From: Rotaria sordida
Taxonomy: Eukaryota; Rotifera; Eurotatoria; Philodinida; Philodinidae
Length of the DNA stretch: 64,000 bases
NCBI GenBank assembly: GCA_905250125.1
Contig: CAJNOL010000156.1
Coordinates: forward strand, 1-64,000
Direction: 5' to 3'
The number at the start of each line of letters is the position of its first letter. The stretch's first letter is position 1. The notes below the pieces were generated by a model. That model saw only the letters and a list, made by a program, of their open reading frames with translations, was not told the DNA's origin and did no database searches. This document shows positions 26,001-38,741 of the stretch, one piece after another. Position numbers and translations under genes: made by a program.

Positions 26001-29000
26001 TTTGAAAAGTTCATAATTGGAAGGTATGATACCTTCAAACTCTGAAACTCTTCATACAAGCTATACGATGTAAGGTCTTCAGATGGAAGTAGTTTTAAGA
26101 TCAAATTCTAAAAGATAATTTTTTCGAATACCTGGGCTCATATAGGGGTCTCTATGAAAATCCAATAGTTTTGCCAAGTCTTCATGGGCACTCAAATTCT
26201 TTTCGGGTTTCCACTAAAATACTAAGATAGTATTGATAAGCAAAAAAATTATTGAGATTGAGAAAGAGTATCTCGGGAGGTTCTCGCATAAGTGGTACAA
26301 CTTAAGCAATCTATAGAATGGCTGAAAAATTATTCTGTGATGATAAATGAGTATTTATAATTTAGATATGTACGACAAAAATTGTTTTGAAAGATTTCTC
26401 TTAACTTTAATAAACGAAGAATCGTATAGTCTAGCAGATTTCAAAAAGCATACAAAGCTTGATTTTATACTGGAATGAAGTGTTCATCACTGAATCAATG
26501 TTTTTTTTTTATAAATGAACATTTAAAATTATATCGATTAAATGATTTTTTTTCGTTTATTCTAAATACTTTTTCTTTCTCTAATCTATCGAATAAAACA
26601 ATTCAGTTTCCTTAAAATCAGTAATTGTATTTCAAAACAGTTTTTATCTTACTTATCTAAACTGTGAGTATTTTTAATTAACAATCTAAAAATAGTTCAT
26701 TCTACCAGACAATGGTTTGCTTTTCTGTGAAGTGATTTTTAGAAATCGTGCAAGTCAAATTTTTAGTTCTGATGAGTAGGAGAAGTACTAAAACTAAAAA
26801 AGCTTTCACTAGATTAACTCTTAAACTATTAGTACGGCATGCATTAAAACTGAACCGTTCAGATTCGGTGTATGTCTACTATCAACATGATTTCTAAAAA
26901 TGATTAGTAACAATTTCTTGAAAATTTCATTTAGAAAAGCTCTGACAATATAAAGACAAAGATTATTTTTTTTTGTTACTATCTTAAGCCCCCCCCCCCC
27001 TCAAAAATCGATCTCAGCTCCGGAACATCGAGATAGCATGAAACTTTGGGGATATGTTGTAGGTGTAAAAGTACGTCTAAGGTAAAATTTTCAGCCTCCT
27101 ATCCTGATGTATAAGGTAGATACGAACCAAACAAGTATCGAAAAATAGCTTATCGTAGTCCCCAAAAATCACTCTGAGTGTTCATTCAATATGGTTCATT
27201 GTTTTTTCATTTGAAAGAGCATGTCAGGATGCAGTGTCTATGAGGGCCCTTTTTTTAAATTCTTATCTTTAATAAGAAAAAAAGGCTTCTCAAATTCAAT
27301 CACTCAAAACTCCCTAAAAAAAAAATGATGCTTATATTATAAAATCGCTTCTCAATATAATAATAGGGAAGCTTTATCAAAAAAAGAGCTCTCATAGGCA
27401 CTGCAGTTTTTGATGCTCTTTCAAACAAAAAAAAAACTATTTGACCTTATATCGGTTTATAATTGACTTTTGGCGGGCCTACGTAATTCGACCACCATTT
27501 TGAGAAAAAAAGAAAAAAAAATTGGATTTTTTTTAAAGACCGCTGGTTTTTCGAATAGGAGTTTTCAAAAATCTTGAAAATTTTTCGGAAAAAAGGAAGT
27601 ACCAGAGGAAAATTTTTATTGTTTATGAAAGAGCAAATGACAGGCTATCTTTCTATATATTTATCTCAATTTCCATGATTCTGATGAAAAGTGAATTTTT
27701 TGAGGGGGAGGGGGCCTTAATTAATTATAATTACATGAAAATTTTTAAATCTATATATTTTTTTAAATTCTATTTTAAGGTCTGATCGATATCGATGTTT
27801 AAATAATATACCTGATTACAAATCTGAATCATTTGAACGTTTGAATAATGAACAAACAGCACGTGAATTACCCGGTCGTTTTAGTGATCTTAATGATCAA
27901 TGTCGTCGAGCATTCGGAGTTAATTTCGAATATTGTCAAGTTCTAATTCATGGAGTACGTGTCAATCACTTTCTCATTATCATCTATTTTGTATATATAT
28001 ATATACATTTGTCTTTTTCTTTTTCTAGCCTAAATGTAATCGTTTATATTGTCGTGAAATATCGACTAATTTATCATCATGTATAACTAATCATGCACAT
28101 TGGTCTGATGGAACATTATGTTCTGAACCAAGGACAGAAACGAAAGTAAGAAGAAGAAGAAAAAAACAAATACACATACCTTAATTACAATCATTTTCTT
28201 CGAAACGATCGATCAATCGATCGATAGATCGTAAATGAAGTTATTCGAAATTGTTTTGCATACACTTGAATATAATGAATAACATATATACAGAGTCTTG
28301 TCTTGACTTGTTTGTGCATATACACATACATATAGTTTTTTTTGACAAGGACGAAAATTGCGCAGCAAAAAATAAAAGACGTATTATGATGCCTCAAGGA
28401 CTTCAAATAAATTGATGAGAATAATAATAACAATAAGAATAATAATAACAATAAGAATAATAAAATATGTATTATTTTTCAGCGTTGTTTTCGTGGTCAA
28501 TGCCGAAGTACACAAGATCTTCAAGTTATAAATGGAAATTGGGGAGAATGGTCATCATGGTCACCATGTACACGTACTTGTGGTAGTGCTGTACAAAAAT
28601 CACAACGTTATTGTGATAATCCAAGGTAATTGAATCATTTGTTTTTTCTTTTGTTTCAAATTTTCTAATTTAATTCGAATTTTGTATCTTTTTTTTTTCT
28701 GCAGACCAGAAAATGGTGGTCAATATTGTTCAGGTCAATCAACACGAATACGATCATGTGAAAATAATCCAGTAAATAATATTTACTTGATATTGATTTG
28801 TAAATTGTTTATTTCATTTCTTGTTTTTTTAGCCTTGTAAAGATCCTGTTGATATGTTTCGTCAACGTCAATGTTCTGTCTTTAATAATCGTACTATCGA
28901 TCCTTTGTTACCTGTTGGTGTACGATTTGAACCAAAATATAATGGTAAGTTAAAAAGAAATAAAAAGTTAGAAGAAAAATTCATATGTTAATCGAATATT

Positions 29001-32000
29001 ACTTGTACATATCTTACTTTTTCTTACTATATAATAACCGTTGTTATTGTGGCATTGTAATCAAGTCGAATGTTGATTGAAAATAGAAAAATATTTGTTG
29101 TAGGAGTTTTTTTTCTATGTTACGAAAAATAGAGCAGAACAGAAAGAGTCATCTTTTGCTATGCGAAATGCAAAGAAATTGAAGCTTATACCATTCCTCA
29201 CTCCTTTCCTCCCGCCTCACCAATTTTTGTTTTTTTGTTGTGAGTATTCTGATGGTATGAAACCATTATATCAGAACTTGTACTTGGCAGAAAAAAATGT
29301 CAATACTCTATGAAAAGAATCATTTTCAATGAATAATCTATTTTACCTTGTATTTCATCTATAGTTACATGAATAATAACCAAATCTTTATTGAAAATTC
29401 TCTAGAAAATAATAATAAAATCATCTAAAACAATTATTTTATTAATGACTTCTGCCTATTATTAAAACCTGCTCAGTTACATACTTATTTTTCAGTACAT
29501 CGGAAAGATTGTTTAACCTATAATTTCACAATGATTCATGATTTCAAAGCGAAGTTTTTATCATTATTGTAGTTTCATACAGCAGGACCTGTTGAATGTG
29601 CCCTGCATCCGAAAATTCGAGGCCCTATGGGCTTTCGTCATCTGAGAAATGTGTAGGATGCGTTAGTCATCGAATACAAAGAAACAAAAAAAAATATCTC
29701 GTATCTTCAGGGTGTCTATCCAATCCCGATTAGAAAATTTCGTTGAACGTGTCAAAGTACGATTTGATCGAGTTTGGGTTCAAAAATTTTGAACCCGACA
29801 GATTCTATCCTACAGTCTATCAAAATAATAAAAAAATGATGGTACTTCTAACTATAGCTTGAACGTCTGAAGAGAGAGGGTGTATATGGTAATGAAAAAT
29901 TCGCAAAAAATCATTAAGGAAAATGAGACATATACTCCCAATCAATCTTTTCTGTTTCATTATGTTTTGTATCGCGGATGGTGTTATGATATCAAAACTT
30001 CTGGCTCAAATGTTGAACTTTTCAATGTTAGTAGTATTACAAAATATCGTTGATAAAAATTTCGCTCAACTCCCTCTGAACTGTTTATTCGTAAAAATGA
30101 AAGATACAGTTTTTCAGTGTCTTTTTGCATGTTGATTTTGAAAATTATGCTTACTCACAATAAAAACTAATTTTTGGTTAGACAAAATCTAGAAATATTT
30201 ACCGTTCTCTTTTTGGATATCTTATGCGTAAGTGACCCTGTTCTAAAACAATAATAATTTTGTTACTAGGACTGAAAAAGTCCAATGTTCGGTCATGTTA
30301 TCTCATATCATCTCACCATTGATAAGTAAACAAATGAAAAAACTAACGGAGGGTATAACCCATAGAAAAGGCGTCACTTCCTTTAATAGATTTTTAATGT
30401 ATTTTTTTTGTTATTTTTTAAATTTAGTTTTACCAAGTGAAAGATGTAAATTAATTTGTAAAGTATCTGATGATCGACTTGAACGATCATTTGTTCTTGG
30501 TGATCGTGTTGAAGATGGAACGCCATGTGGACGCGAAGATGAAACAAGAGATATTTGTATTAGTGGTGTTTGTATGCCTATTGGTTGTGATCATAAATAT
30601 GCATCGAATGCTACAGAAGATGTTTGTGGTGTATGTAATGGTCAAAATCGTACATGTAAATTAGTTAATGGACAAAGAATAGTTTCAGATTTTGGTTTGT
30701 TATGAACTTCTTTTTGTTTTCTTTTGTATCATAAACCATAATATGTCTTATTTTATATTAGGAATTACAAATATTGTTGATATTCCTATTAATACAACAC
30801 GTATAAGTGTTACACAAATATCATTAGGCAATGATCGTTATTATTTAGGTAAAATTTTAACAAATTTTTATTTTTTTTTTAAATTTGAATTTATTTTTTT
30901 TTTATTTAGCGGTCAAACATATCAATGGAACATATGTTCTTAATGGAATGCATAGTCTTCAATTATATAATGTTAAAATACGTATTGGTGGTGCGACACT
31001 TTTTTATACTGGATCAGATTCTGGCAATGAAACTGTTTTAATTACAGGTCGTCTTAAGGTTCCATTAGAAATTCAAGTTATATCAATATACCAAGCTGGT
31101 GCACCAGCAACATTAGTTATTTGGGAGTATTATTCTCCACTTGATGATGATGATTTAGCACAACAATATGGTGATGAATCATCAGATTATCATTGTGATC
31201 GACCTTGTCAAGGTTTTAAACAAGTACGAAAATGTATTATACATGGAAGAGAATATGATTTAATTTATTGTTCAACTTATAAAATACCATTTACATATGA
31301 AAAAGAACGTTGTAATGATGATTGTGTATTAAGGTAAAATTTTTCTTTTTTTTTTGTTTTTTATGTTTAATTAAAATTAAGAAATAATAATCTATTTAAT
31401 ATTTAAGTTGGACTACACGATATCAACAAGCATGTTCAACACGTTGTGGTGATGGTTATAAACGTGTTATATATGAGTGTACAAAAACAAGTTATACAGA
31501 ACGAACTATGGAACCAACGGATGAAGATATATGTCGAAGATATGTTGGAGAAAAACCTAAAGATGTTGTTTCATGTGTTGGTGATTGTACAGGTACTGGT
31601 TGGGTTTATGGAAATTGGGGTGAAGTATGTATAGAGTTTTTTGTTTTGTTTTGTTTGTTATAAATTTTTGATCGATATTAATAATAGTGTCATTATGATG
31701 ATGGTTGTATACGTAAACGTACAGTTGAATGCCGAAATGCATCAAATTTACCAACATCATCATATTATTGTGTATCAGATTTTATTTTTAATACTGAACG
31801 ATGTGTTGAATCATCTTGTGAACAATCACGATGGAATTTTACTTCATGGTCTAATGTATGAATTTATAATTTTATTGAATAATTTTTTAAACAGATTCCT
31901 TTTTTTCATTTAGTGTGATTGTAATTTAAAACAACGTCGACGAAATGTAACATGTATACGTCTTGGTCAACAAGTTAATGATCGAGATTGTTTACATGAA

Positions 32001-34553
32001 CCAAAACCAGAAGAAACAATATCATGTTATGATGAATGTCTTGTACCACATTGGGAAACACATTTATGGGAACCAGTAAATATTTAAAAATATATTATTT
32101 AAATGATTTTTTTAAAAATTTATATTAGTGTACGGCAACATGTTCATTACATAAAGGTATTCGTCGTCGTCGTGTTGTTTGTTCTCATCATGGTTCAATT
32201 GTACCCAATGATTATTGTGATCGACGATTAAAACCAATCGAACAAGAATGGTGTACAACAAATGTTAGTTGTACAACATGGTCTATTAATGAATGGTCAT
32301 CAGTATGGATTTTGAAATAGAATTTAAATTTTTAAATATTCGATTTGTTTTATTCTTTTTGTTTTTTTAGTGTTCAGTTACATGTGGAACAGGTATTCAA
32401 CGACGTATAGTACGTTGTAATCAAGATGGTCGACCAATGGATAAATCAAAGTGTTCACAACCAATGCCAATTGAACAACAAACATGTACTTCATTAAGTA
32501 GTACTCTTTGTTCAACAATACGATGGTCAACAGGACCATGGTCTGATGTAAATAAATTTCCATTCCTCCTTTATTTAATTAAAAAAACACAAAACTCTTT
32601 TTCTTTTTTTTTTTTGTTTATTTAATTAGTGTTCAGCAACATGTGGTATAGGTATTCAACACCGTAGTGTTTATTGTGATGATCCATCACGTCCTTGGGT
32701 TCGTGTACTCGATAGTGAATGTTTAACAATATTAGGTGATAATGCAAAACCAAATAATCAACAAAATTGCTCTATTACGGATTGTCCTCAATGGCAAACG
32801 AGTCCATGGAGTAAATGTTCAGGAAAATGTGGTTCAACTGAACGTCATCGACGTATATGGTGTTCACATAATGGACGTGAACTTGATGATAATTATTGTT
32901 TACAAATTGAAGATGAAAAACCATCAACAACTGAAATATGTACTGAAGATATTCATTGTCCTGATTGGGCTATTGGAATGTGGTCAGAAGTAAGCTTAGA
33001 TTTATGATTATAGAAAATCATTTTATATTATTTTTGTTATATTTAGTGTTCGGGTCCAATGTGTTCATCCGGTATGCAATATCGACAAGTTATTTGTCGA
33101 CATGGACATGAAACATTATCAAATACATATTGTGATGAAACAAGAAGACCATTTGAGATACAAGCATGTCATGTATGGAATAATACAATTTGTTCAAATA
33201 TACGACCATTATCACCTATAGAAAGTACATCATCATTTATATGGGATGTTAAACAATTTGGAGAAGTAAATAAATGAATTCTTTAATAAAATTAATTTTT
33301 TTCTAATCTAAAAATTTTCTTTGTTGTTTTTTTTTTAGTGTAGCGTAACATGTGGTGTAGGTCGTCGTTTACGACAAGTTCATTGTATTAATGCTTTAAC
33401 AAAAATGTCTTACGATGATCAATATTGTTCACATTTACCAAGAAAACCAATTGAATATGAAACGTGTAATTTAGGTTCATGTCCTAGATGGGTTCCACAA
33501 TCATGGTCATCGGTAAAATTCTTTTTTATTGTTGTTGTTGTTGTTTTTCTAAAATCTTTTGAAATTATTCTTTAGTGTTCGGTAACATGTGGTTCGGGTA
33601 CTCAACATCGTTTAGTTACGTGTAAAAATCGAGAAGAAACGGTTTCACCAGAAAAATGTAACGGTCTCAATAGGCCAGCAAAAACTATGCAATGTCATAT
33701 GATACCTTGTTCATTAAGTATTAGTAAAAATAATGATTTTTCACAATCATCAGCAGTATGGATAACAAGTGAATGGACACAGGTGTGCTATTTGACCCCT
33801 CAAAAACAAAACAATTTCTTTAAATAAGATTTTTTTTTTGTTTCTATTCAAGTGTGATCTTAATACTTGTACACAAACACGAACTACTCGATGTATTGAT
33901 TCAATGAATGGTCAACTTTTATCAATGTGGGAATGTATACAAAATCAACCTCAACCATTATTAAATCGAATATGTCCAATATCAGCTTGTGTAGAATGGC
34001 GTGTAGCTCATTGGGATGGCGTAGGATATTTATTTTATAATATTAAATGACAATTTACAATATGAAAATTTTTATTTTTTTTAAAATTCTTTTAGTGTTC
34101 GGTTAAATGTGGTCGTGGTATTGAACTTGGTTTTGGTCTTGATTGCTATACTCGTCAGATGCCTATACGTAAATTAAACACAAGTGAATGTGAATTAGCT
34201 GAACCTCATTTACCTAAACCTATCGCAAGACGAGTATGCCGTCGACGTTGTATAGAATGGCGAACAAGTAGCTGGTCGGAGGTAAGTTCCTAGTAAAAAA
34301 AAACTAAATAGTTAAAATTTGCAAGACGATTGGGTGCTTAGAATAAATAGCATGTGCTTTCATTTTTGGGGCTTTTTTATTAAAATAATATCATATAGAT
34401 AAAATAAAAGCTTGGGTGGTAGTGTATATGCATGAATCATAGGTCGAGAATGAATTTTGTTGGTTTTTCTTCTCATTTTAATGTGCGTGCATGTGCACGA
34501 ATACAGACACACAAAGACACACGTTCAATATAATTCAATATATATACATATAC

Positions 34554-34589
<36 letters not shown>

Positions 34590-36793
34590 GTTTCTCAATC
34601 ATTTACTTGGATTTGATGTTCTTTTTTTTTGTTCCTATATATCACTACCGTCTTAAGCAGATTTCGACGAGAAGAATACTAATTATGAATGTGCTTTTCA
34701 TCGTAATCTGTATATTTTCAATATATATATAACACGCATATAAATATATATACGATTGTCACAATATTCAAAAGAAAATTTTGTTTTATATATACACAAC
34801 AATAGTTTCTATTTTCTTTTTCCACCATTCCTATGTGGTTTTGTATATATATATCTAACAGTGCAACACCAAATGTGGTGCAGGCAAAAGAACTCGACAA
34901 GTAACATGTCATCGAAAATTAAATGGAAAAATAATACCTAATCGATTTTGTATGCATAAACGACGAAATTTACCAAGACCAATATCAGAAGAAATGTGTA
35001 CAAATGGTCCTTGTTATGAATGGATTCGAACAGAACAATGGACTCATGTATGTCTTCTTCAAGGGGAAAAAAGCGAGACTTCGTACTTCTGAAGTACAAG
35101 TGAAGTACGAGTGAAGTACGAGTGAAGTACAAGTGAAGTACAAGTGAAGTACAAATGAAGTACGAGTGAAGTACAGGTGAAGTACAAGTGAAGTACAGTG
35201 AAGTACGAGTGAAGTACAGTGAAGCACGGTGAAGTACGAAGTCTCGCTTTTTCCTCCTTGGTCTTCTTTTATTAAGAAAAAGAGAAAAATAAAATGAAAA
35301 AAATATTAATTTATTATTATTATAATAGTGTTCGGCTGTATGTAATGGTGGTTACGAAGAAAACATTCCTCAATGTGTTGCAATTGTAAATGGTACTCAA
35401 CAAATAGTTAATGATCAATTGTGTAATAATGTCATTCGACCACAAATACATCGTTCATGTAATACAGACCCTTGTTTATCGAAACCATATAATACAAAAA
35501 GACGCCGTGGTCGCGGTCATGGTCGTCGATGGGATGTTGGTTCATGGTCATCGGTAAATATTGTGGAAAGATTTCCATTTGTTGAATAATATTTCTTTTT
35601 GTGTATATTTTTTTGTTTAGTGTGATGTATCATGTGGTGTCGGTGAACAGTATCGCAAAGTTCGATGTGTACGTAAAACCAATAATCGAATACTAAATAA
35701 TCGTTTTTGTCGACATATGCCTGAACCTAATCGTATACAACAATGTTTTCAAGTTGCATGTCAACCTATGTGGGCAACAAGTGCTTGGTCATCGGTATAT
35801 TGATAAATAAAAACAAGAAAATCTATGATTGAATAATTTTACTTTTTTAGTGTTCATCGATTTGTGGTTTGGGTCTTGAATATCGAAGTACATCATGTCA
35901 TGAAGTAAATAATAATGGATATTTGATGAAAAATAAAGAATCAAATAAATGTGATCCATATCGAGCACCAACTACTCGAATATCATGTAATATGGGTGAT
36001 TGTGAAAGTCCATATTTATGGCATGTGGAACCATGGTCAAAAGTAAATTAATTTTTGATTTATATTATTATATTAATATATTTATTGAATTATTATAGTG
36101 TTCATCGGATTGTAATCGAGGTGAACAAAAACGTCGTGTTTATTGTAAAAATAAACGAACATCTGTACCGGTTAATGATCGTTTTTGTATTCCACATAAG
36201 CCCGTTACACGTATTGATTGTTATGGATTCTGTAAGTTATTTGAAAAACATTTCTTTATATTTAATTATTATTTATATATTTAGTATTTGAATATAGTCA
36301 AAGTACAAAGAGGTAATATTTAATCTAATTATTTATGAATTATTTCTTCTTTTCTTGCTATATTTAACGTACATACAACGTAGTTAAAATATATCATTAT
36401 TGTATTTCTATGTTGTATGGTACACTATATAATTATAATGATTAAATATTTCAAAAATTCCCTTTACCCACTATAATATATATATGTATATATAATATAT
36501 TCATGAAAACTATTTTATATACACAAGAACGTGTTGTGTGTGTGTCTGTTTCGTATTTATATTTGATTATCATAGAAATTTAGATTACTTTTTTTTTTTT
36601 CGTTTGAACTAATAGTGCTACTTAATTTGCTTTGATAATATTTTTTTCTGCTATTTAAATATTATTTTATTTAATTGATAATTTTTGTTGATTTTATTTT
36701 ATTCAGGCTTTGCTAAACAGTATATCATCAAAAAATTCTTGTCCATTATTATTTTTGCTCACAATCATTCTTGTCCACATTTTGTACAGGTAA
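20064..36793 (+). CDS. ADAMTS metalloprotease with 18 TSP1 repeats and a hydrophobic C-terminus
   Basis: Extracellular zinc protease. 34 exons close in frame to 2036 residues. Exon 1 (20064-20178) encodes a signal peptide. The prodomain includes HCFYKGYVN and ends at a furin site, KRRAKR (near residue 290). The catalytic domain carries HEIAHLFGIRHD (about 447-458), split by the intron 25474-25527, and a Met-turn QNIMATS. A disintegrin-like region (LPGRFSDLNDQCRRAFG), first TSP1 repeat (GNWGEWSSWSPC, 28528), Cys-rich region and spacer (30910-31333) follow. Seventeen more TSP1 repeats come next, mostly one per exon, with introns at the same place before the first Cys of CSxTCG. ADAMTS9/20 is the closest layout, but no GON domain is seen. 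The last exon (36721-36793) encodes SSKNSCPLLFLLTIILVHIL then YR and stop, like a GPI-anchor signal. Two joints are less certain: donor GTTTGT at 30695 and the acceptor at 36720. Confidence 0.88.
20179..23396. repeat. First intron of the ADAMTS gene with several microsatellites
   Basis: 3.2-kb intron with no supported exon. It holds an AT run with palindromic TATATACATATATGTATATA near 20486-20512, CA repeats near 21357-21388, CT runs near 22048-22076 and 22406-22432, and poly-A or poly-T runs. Long first introns often carry enhancers, but none can be identified. Confidence 0.5.
25755..26212. mobile_element. Fold-back element in ADAMTS intron 8
   Basis: Nearly continuous palindrome of about 460 bases. 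The arms pair from GAGATTTGAATTCTTATGG (about 25772) against its complement near 26190, through TATTCGAAAAAAT (25843), to TATGAACTTTTCAAAA beside the centre (about 25967). The loop is only some 30-40 bases. No coding capacity. Confidence 0.75.
26988..27716. mobile_element. Second TTAA-flanked miniature element, ADAMTS intron 8
   Basis: 729 bases between TTAA at 26984-26987 and TTAA at 27717-27720. The ends are inverted C-rich/G-rich repeats, GCCCCC...CTCAAAAA at the left and TTTTTTGAGGGGG...GGGGGCC at the right. The target is piggyBac-like, but the termini differ from the element at 12741-13591, so it is a separate family. Several poly-A/T runs occur inside and there is no transposase. Confidence 0.65.
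28945..30427. other. 1.5-kb ADAMTS intron, nothing recognised
   Basis: No exon of fitting phase is seen between the first TSP1 block and the Cys-rich exon. A short imperfect hairpin, GCAGGACCTGTTGAATGTGC near 29583 followed by CCTGC, and a run of moderate GC up to about 29670 hint at a decayed element, but no paired end could be fixed. Confidence 0.35.
34282..34861. other. 580-base ADAMTS intron with TA microsatellite
   Basis: Contains a TA run near 34557-34586 and smaller AT-rich runs near 34720-34752. No exon or paired repeat was found. The flanking exons encode TSP1 repeats and join in phase 0. Confidence 0.45.
35060..35260. mobile_element. hAT-like miniature element filled with 11-bp tandem repeats
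   Basis: 201 bases. The same 8-base sequence GTCTTCTT stands on both sides (35052-35059 and 35261-35268), as a target duplication. The ends are about 28-base inverted repeats: CAAGGGGAAAAAAGCGAGAC at the left and, on the other strand, CAAGGAGGAAAAAGCGAGAC at the right. An 8-base duplication and a CA(A/G)GG end are typical of hAT elements. The interior is a minisatellite of about a dozen units of the form GTGAAGTACAA, with some shortened units. It lies in the intron 35048-35328 of the ADAMTS gene. Confidence 0.75.
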
Positions 36794-38027
36794 AAAGAAA
36801 AATATATATTTTTTAAATTTTTTTGTATTAAAAATATTTAATAGATTTTCGATGATTATTTAAAACAAAATAAAACAAAAAACATTCTGGATCAATCGGT
36901 CTGAATGACAATATGTATGTTATCATGTTTAAATTATTTATTCAATATAAAATTATCTATTGAATAGATCTTTCTTTCATCTTTGCTTATTTTTGTTTTT
37001 ATTCGAATTCGTATCAATTTTGTCTTTACTAATTATTCTCGTAAAATCCAGATCTATTTTCTAAACATTGTTGTCGTGTGTGTGCTTTCTTCATCGTCTT
37101 CCAAGTCAGATTTTGTTCTACAATCATAGGTAAATATATATATATATATATTTTTTCGTTTAACTTTAAAACATTGGTTTTATCAATTTATTATTCAATA
37201 GGTGATGATGGTTAGCACACGTTTTCTTTTTTATTGTTAAAAATAATAATTACTACTATTTCTTGTCAATGAAATATATAAACGAAACAATACGAATATA
37301 TGGGTGCTATGCATATTGAAGAAGCTATTAATGCCGTAATACGGACAATGCTTCTACTTTTTCTTTTATTGAATTTAGTTTATAGAAAAGTTTAGTTATT
37401 GTTGTTTTGTTATTGTCGAGTTTTCTTTTTTCTTTTCATTTTTTTTCATCTTATTTATATCAAAATAGAAAGTAGAAGTGGTTTTTTTCCATTTTATATG
37501 CTATGCACGCAAATGTATTTGTTATTACTTTCTGTTATAAAGATCTCTGTTAATCCTCATCTGTGTCGCGTTGTTCATTTGTGCAATAGAGCTGTCTCCT
37601 CTTTCTCTTTCTCTTTCTTGCTCTCCTCTTTCTTTTTTTTTTTATTAATTTGGTTCTTTTTTTCTGTTTGTTTGTGTGTGTGTGTGTATTTTACTACTTT
37701 AGCATTAGATTGTCTCTCAGTGCTATTGTTTGGTTTTGCTCAGCTAATTTCATTTTGATTTTGCATTGAAAATGTTCCTTTTTTTTTAAACTAGTATTTG
37801 TTTGTTTTTTTTTCTTCAATGTCTTAAATAATTGACTGTGCTTTTTAAAAGTGTCTTTCTATGGTCGTCATCATACATATATATATATATATTGAGTTAT
37901 ATTTTACTCATATTCTACACATATGTATGCTTAACAACAAAAAAATTACACACAACTAAATAAATCATAACCTGGGTAGACTACACATATATTATTTAAA
38001 AAAAAAAAAAATTTTTTAATTTAACAA
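36794..38027. other. Intergenic region between the convergent ADAMTS and calmodulin-like genes
   Basis: 1.2 kb of AT-rich and pyrimidine-rich sequence with GT runs near 37670-37690 and TA runs near 37137-37150 and 37875-37892. It should hold both 3' UTRs. No supported gene. Confidence 0.5.
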
Positions 38028-38597
38028 TTATTCAGTTTGTGTTTTAAATGGACTTTCGAATGTTCTTTTTTTTTCATAATTTGGTGTTAATGGTGGAGTT
38101 GTAGTTTGTTGTGTTATATGATGAAATAGAATACGAAATTCTTCTTGAGATAATTTACCATCACCATTTACATCAGCTGTTTTAATCATATCTTTAGCTT
38201 GCTTATCAGTTAATGTTTCACCAAGCTCCTTCATGGTTTTTTTAATTTCTTTAGCTGTTATATATCCATCAGAATTTCTGTCAAATGCACGAAATGTTTC
38301 TTGAAAATAAGCATCATGTGCATATTGACCATAATCTTGCATTATACGACAAAATTCATCAAATGATATATTATGACGATTTTCAAATAATTCTTTCATT
38401 TTTGGTTCATTAATTGGTACATGCAATTTTTCACATACTGATCGAAGCTAAAAACAAATTTAAAAAGAAAAATATTAATTCATACAATAGATTGAAAATT
38501 TACATACTTCACTTGAACTAATGTTACCATCTTTATTTTTATCAAATAATTGAAATGTATGAAGTAGTTGTGTGATACTAATTGATTGTTCAGACAT
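38028..38597 (-). CDS. Calmodulin-like calcium-binding protein
   Basis: Two coding exons, 38508-38597 and 38028-38447, give 169 residues starting MSEQSISITQLLHTFQLFDK. EF-hand loops are DKNKDGNISSSE (first), a degenerate second (NRHNISFDEF, no full loop), DRNSDGYITAKE (third) and DVNGDGKLSQEE (fourth). The last two look fully able to bind calcium. A Thr/Pro-rich C-terminal extension of about 30 residues (QQTTTPPLTPNYEKKR...) is unlike calmodulin itself. A 5' UTR intron, 38608-38675, can be read from its GTAAAT donor and TTTAG acceptor. The target is unknown. Confidence 0.85.
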
Positions 38598-38733
38598 TGT
38601 TGATTCTCTAAATTGAAAAAAAAAACAAATGTTATTCATTATTCTCCAATTTTTTCTGCTTTCTTATTCATTTACCTGATAATAACACAGTTGGTTTGCT
38701 TACTAAAACTGAATTTGTGTTATAAGATACCTG

Positions 38734-38741
38734 TTTATATA
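38734..38741 (-). promoter_or_regulatory. TATA box of the calmodulin-like gene
   Basis: TATATAAA on the minus strand, about 60 bases upstream of the proposed 5' UTR intron donor and about 140 bases before the ATG. The position fits a core promoter feeding a short non-coding first exon. AT-rich surroundings weaken the call. Confidence 0.4.

Noticed and set aside
34938-35227. Repetitive minus-strand frame rich in LVLHLYFT
   Set aside because: Translation of the 11-bp minisatellite inside the hAT-like element, not a gene.
35089-35235. Tandem repeats considered as a CRISPR array
   Set aside because: Units are 11 bases with no spacers, in an animal intron. This is a minisatellite.
36705-36718. 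Acceptor at TTCAG before GCTTTGC as the true last ADAMTS exon
   Set aside because: It gives a stop after three residues. The next AG (36720) gives a longer coherent hydrophobic end, though RNA is needed to settle this.
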